DNA from: Demequina sp. NBRC 110057
GTDB taxonomy: Bacteria > Actinomycetota > Actinomycetes > Actinomycetales > Demequinaceae
Direction of reading: 5' to 3'
Length of the DNA stretch: 64,000 nt
Assembly (NCBI RefSeq): GCF_002090175.1
Contig: NZ_BBRN01000003.1
Location: 558,001 to 622,000, forward strand
The position numbers were made by a program, and so were the translations under genes. Position 1 is the stretch's first letter. Every line of letters begins with the position of its first letter. Under the pieces are notes generated by a model. It was not told where the DNA came from and ran no database searches. It was given only the letters and a program-made list of their open reading frames with translations. Below, in pieces: positions 61,682 to 64,000 of the stretch.

Positions 61682-64000
61682 GTGATCGTCACCGACCCCT
61701 CCGGCACCGACCTCGAGATCAGGCCGGGCACGCCCGCAGCCGTGATCGCCGAGGCGCTGGGGGTGCCGGTGCTGTGGTGTGGGCAGGTCCTCCTCGACGG
61801 CGCCCATCCCGCGGGGGTGGCGCCGCTCGTGCACGGCGCGAGGCTCGGTACGGGTCCCGGCGTGGGGTGCACTCCCCTGAGCGGGCCCTCCCTCGAGGTA
61901 GTCCGGGGGCCCGATGCTGGCGCCACCACTCCCTTCGGCGCCGCCGGGGTGGTGGTCGGGCGGGCGGGCGACTGCGACCTCGCCATCGACGACCCCGCGC
62001 TGTCCGCGCGCCACGCGCGCCTCCTTCCACGCCGGCGGCGAGGGGTGAGGGACCTCGGCTCGACCAACGGGCCCGGACCGTTCCGGCGCGGCTGGAGGGC
62101 CGACCATACTGTCGGCCTTGGGCGCACGGAAATCGCCTGGCACGACGCGACGCGGGGCGACGAGGACGAGCCCGCCGGCGGGCGCGCGCGGCCGCGGCTC
62201 GCGATGATCGCGGGGTCCGCGGTCAGCGCCGTCGCCCTCGCCGCGGTCACAGGCCGGTGGTGGATCGCCGCGGTGATCATCGGCGTCGCCGGCGCCGTGG
62301 CGCTCGCCCCGTGGGCCCGCTCACGGCTCGCGGTGCGGGCGCCGGGAAACCCCGCGCCGCGCACACCGGCGGGGCCCCTCGCGATTCGGGGCGACGGCAC
62401 CTGGGCGCGCGGCTACGCGCGGGCGGTCGCGCTCGACCGTGGCCGCCGGCTCGAGGGAGCACCCCGCGAGCCGTGGATGAGATGGCTCCAGGGACCCGGC
62501 CCCGAGGACACGGTGGTGCTGCTGGGGCGAGACGCCGCGGTGCCCTCGTGGTGCTCCACCACCGTCGACGCCTCGGCGACCGGCGTCACCGTCACCGCCG
62601 CCGCGAGCCGGAGCTCACCACCCCTGCGGATTACCGCGGCTACCGCCGAGACCGTAGCGCGGCGCCTGGCCGGCACCAGGCACACACCTGGCCTGCCACG
62701 CGCCGTCGCGTGGGCGGATCTCGCGCCCGTGCCCGGTGCGGCCCCCGCTGCCCCTCCGGCCGGAACTGGAGGCCGGGGACGCCGGGTGCTGCGCGCCTGC
62801 ATCGGCCAGGGGCAGGAGGGCGCCGTCACCCTCGACCTCGACGAGGACGGCCCACACGTCCTGGTCGCCGGCACCACCGGCGCGGGAAAGTCGGTCGCTC
62901 TGGAGACGCTCGTGGTCGCGCTCGCCGACGGGGCCGGCCCCCAGGATCTCGCGGTGGCCCTCATCGACTTCAAAGGCGGCGCAGGCCTCGCCGGCTGCCG
63001 CGACCTTCCCCACGTATGCGGCATCCTCACCGACCTCGACGGCGCCCTCGCCACGCGGGCCCTCGAGGGGGTCGCGGCGGAGCTGCTCACACGCAAGGAG
63101 GAGCTCGCGGCGCGCGGCCTGACCTCGATGCACGAGTGGGAGGCCTCAGGCGACGCTCCCCCACGCCTGCTCGTCGTGATCGACGAGTACCAGGAGATCA
63201 CCGCGCTGCTTCCCGACTTCGTGCCGCAGATGTCGCGGCTTGCCGCCCAGGGCCGGTCGCTCGGCATGCACCTGGTGATGGCCACCCAGCGTCCGGCCGG
63301 TGCCGTCACTCCCGCCGTGCGCGCGAACGTGGGGGCGACGATCGCGCTGCGAGTGGCCTCGGAGGGCGAGTCCCGGGACCTGCTCGGGGTGCCCGATGCC
63401 GCCGCCCTCCCCCGCGACTGCCCGGGCAGAGCGATTCTGGTGGCGGGAGAGCGCCGCGTGACGTTCCAGACCGCGACGCCCATGGCGACGCCCAGCCCCG
63501 CGGTGTCACCGGTCGGGGCCGCGCCCGCGAGGCCGCGGCTGCTCTCACACCGAGTGCGGCAGCGCTGGGCCGACGCCCCTCGTCCCTCTCCCCTGTGGCT
63601 TCCACCGCTCCCGACTGCCCTCCCGCTCGCCGCGGTCGTGGGCGGGGATGCGGACCGGACGCAGGACGCCGCGTGGGTGGTCGCGCTCGCCGACCTCCCG
63701 AGCCAGCGCAGGCAGGATCCCATCAGGTGGAACGCCCAGGACGGTCCCCTCGTGGTCGTCGGGCCACGCCGCGCCGACCGCGCGGCGGCCCTCGCCGCGG
63801 TCGTGTCCCAGGCAAGAAGCGCGGGCCGGCGGGCCGTCGTCCTGCCCGCCGACCCGCGGGAGGCGGCCCGGACCCTGGCGCTTGCCGCGCGCGGCGACGC
63901 CCTCCTCGTCATGGACGATGCCGACGCGACTCTCACCGCCCTCGCGGGCGTCGACGACGGCGGCGCGCTCGACGCCTGGAACGACCGCCTCGGCAGGGGC
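61682..64000 (+). CDS. FHA-domain FtsK/SpoIIIE (EssC/EccC-like) ATPase, 3' end cut by window edge
   Basis: An open frame of 773 codons from GTG at 61682 to the window end without a stop. An N-terminal FHA domain (VVVGRAGDCDLAIDDPALSARHARL from about residue 88) is followed by two transmembrane helices (about 175-215) and an FtsK/SpoIIIE ATPase with Walker A GTTGAGKS (397-404), LIDFKGGAGLAGC, Walker B LLVVIDEYQE near 500, and ATQRPAGAVTPAVRANV. This matches type VII secretion ATPases of the EssC/EccC group, in which several ATPase domains follow in tandem. No WXG100 gene is in the window, so the assignment to T7SS rests on architecture. Confidence 0.85.
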   Translation, partial: MIVTDPSGTDLEIRPGTPAAVIAEALGVPVLWCGQVLLDGAHPAGVAPLVHGARLGTGPGVGCTPLSGPSLEVVRGPDAGATTPFGAAGVVVGRAGDCDLAIDDPALSARHARLLPRRRRGVRDLGSTNGPGPFRRGWRADHTVGLGRTEIAWHDATRGDEDEPAGGRARPRLAMIAGSAVSAVALAAVTGRWWIAAVIIGVAGAVALAPWARSRLAVRAPGNPAPRTPAGPLAIRGDGTWARGYARAVALDRGRRLEGAPREPWMRWLQGPGPEDTVVLLGRDAAVPSWCSTTVDASATGVTVTAAASRSSPPLRITAATAETVARRLAGTRHTPGLPRAVAWADLAPVPGAAPAAPPAGTGGRGRRVLRACIGQGQEGAVTLDLDEDGPHVLVAGTTGAGKSVALETLVVALADGAGPQDLAVALIDFKGGAGLAGCRDLPHVCGILTDLDGALATRALEGVAAELLTRKEELAARGLTSMHEWEASGDAPPRLLVVIDEYQEITALLPDFVPQMSRLAAQGRSLGMHLVMATQRPAGAVTPAVRANVGATIALRVASEGESRDLLGVPDAAALPRDCPGRAILVAGERRVTFQTATPMATPSPAVSPVGAAPARPRLLSHRVRQRWADAPRPSPLWLPPLPTALPLAAVVGGDADRTQDAAWVVALADLPSQRRQDPIRWNAQDGPLVVVGPRRADRAAALAAVVSQARSAGRRAVVLPADPREAARTLALAARGDALLVMDDADATLTALAGVDDGGALDAWNDRLGRG

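Overview
The window is about 64 kb of very GC-rich (roughly 70% or more by eye) chromosomal DNA from an actinomycete, most likely of the order Micrococcales. The evidence is a fused 2-oxoglutarate decarboxylase/dehydrogenase (Kgd), a sigR-rsrA pair, mtrA-mtrB-lpqB, WhiB2, the actinobacterial mini ribosomal protein bL37, DUF3499, DUF5719, Rv3235-family and DUF222/HNH proteins, frequent GTG starts and many apparently leaderless genes. A genus call (something near Demequina or Cellulomonas) would be a guess. No rRNA, tRNA, CRISPR array, insertion sequence or prophage was found, and no gap between genes exceeds 300 bp.

Layout. 1-8.5 kb: two CNNM/CorC-like membrane proteins (one cut by the window edge), an ABC exporter pair, kgd and a coupled degenerate SGNH protein. 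8.5-13.8 kb: a solitary pilT, bL37, the sigR/rsrA thiol-stress switch, a DoxX-like gene, aroA and rsgA. 13.8-17.7 kb: a large secreted PL9-type pectate lyase with a LacI-type operator over its start site, flanked by two 64-bp GGATCC-containing hairpin repeats and sitting between rsgA and hisN. 17.8-23.2 kb: hisN, a CpaE-like/CpaB-like pair, a BldC-like HTH protein, LysM and Rv3235-family proteins. 23.2-32.7 kb: secA, eamA, hpf, comF, lpqB, mtrB and mtrA, all leftward. 32.8-40.1 kb: the actinobacterial MoxR cluster (DUF4129, DUF4350, MoxR, DUF58, SpoIIM, RDD). 40.1-44.8 kb: ahcY, a cation-efflux gene, manB, DUF3499 and a degenerate zincin. 44.8-55.7 kb: an envelope-glycopolymer region with DUF5719, a giant GT2 membrane protein, whiB2, a second GT2, two tandem LCP ligases, purE/purK and gtrA. 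55.8-64 kb: a DUF222-HNH nuclease, a two-component system, a GT-C-like membrane protein and an FHA-FtsK/EssC-type ATPase that runs off the end.

How it fits together. Much of the window concerns the cell envelope: SecA export, MtrAB-LpqB control of wall growth, sugar-phosphate supply (ManB), two glycosyltransferases, a flippase-like GtrA, LCP ligases that would anchor glycopolymers to peptidoglycan, and WhiB2 as a possible regulator. Central metabolism (kgd, aroA, hisN, ahcY, purEK) is interspersed.

The observations most worth following are: (i) the heptamer GCATCGG/CCGATGC, very over-represented on both strands and paired inside terminator hairpins in the manner of DNA-uptake sequences; (ii) the repeat-bounded, LacI-operator-controlled PL9 lyase; (iii) a sigma-R-type promoter whose predicted start falls exactly on an upstream sigR start codon; (iv) a palindrome over a near-consensus whiB2 promoter; and (v) widespread leaderless promoters.
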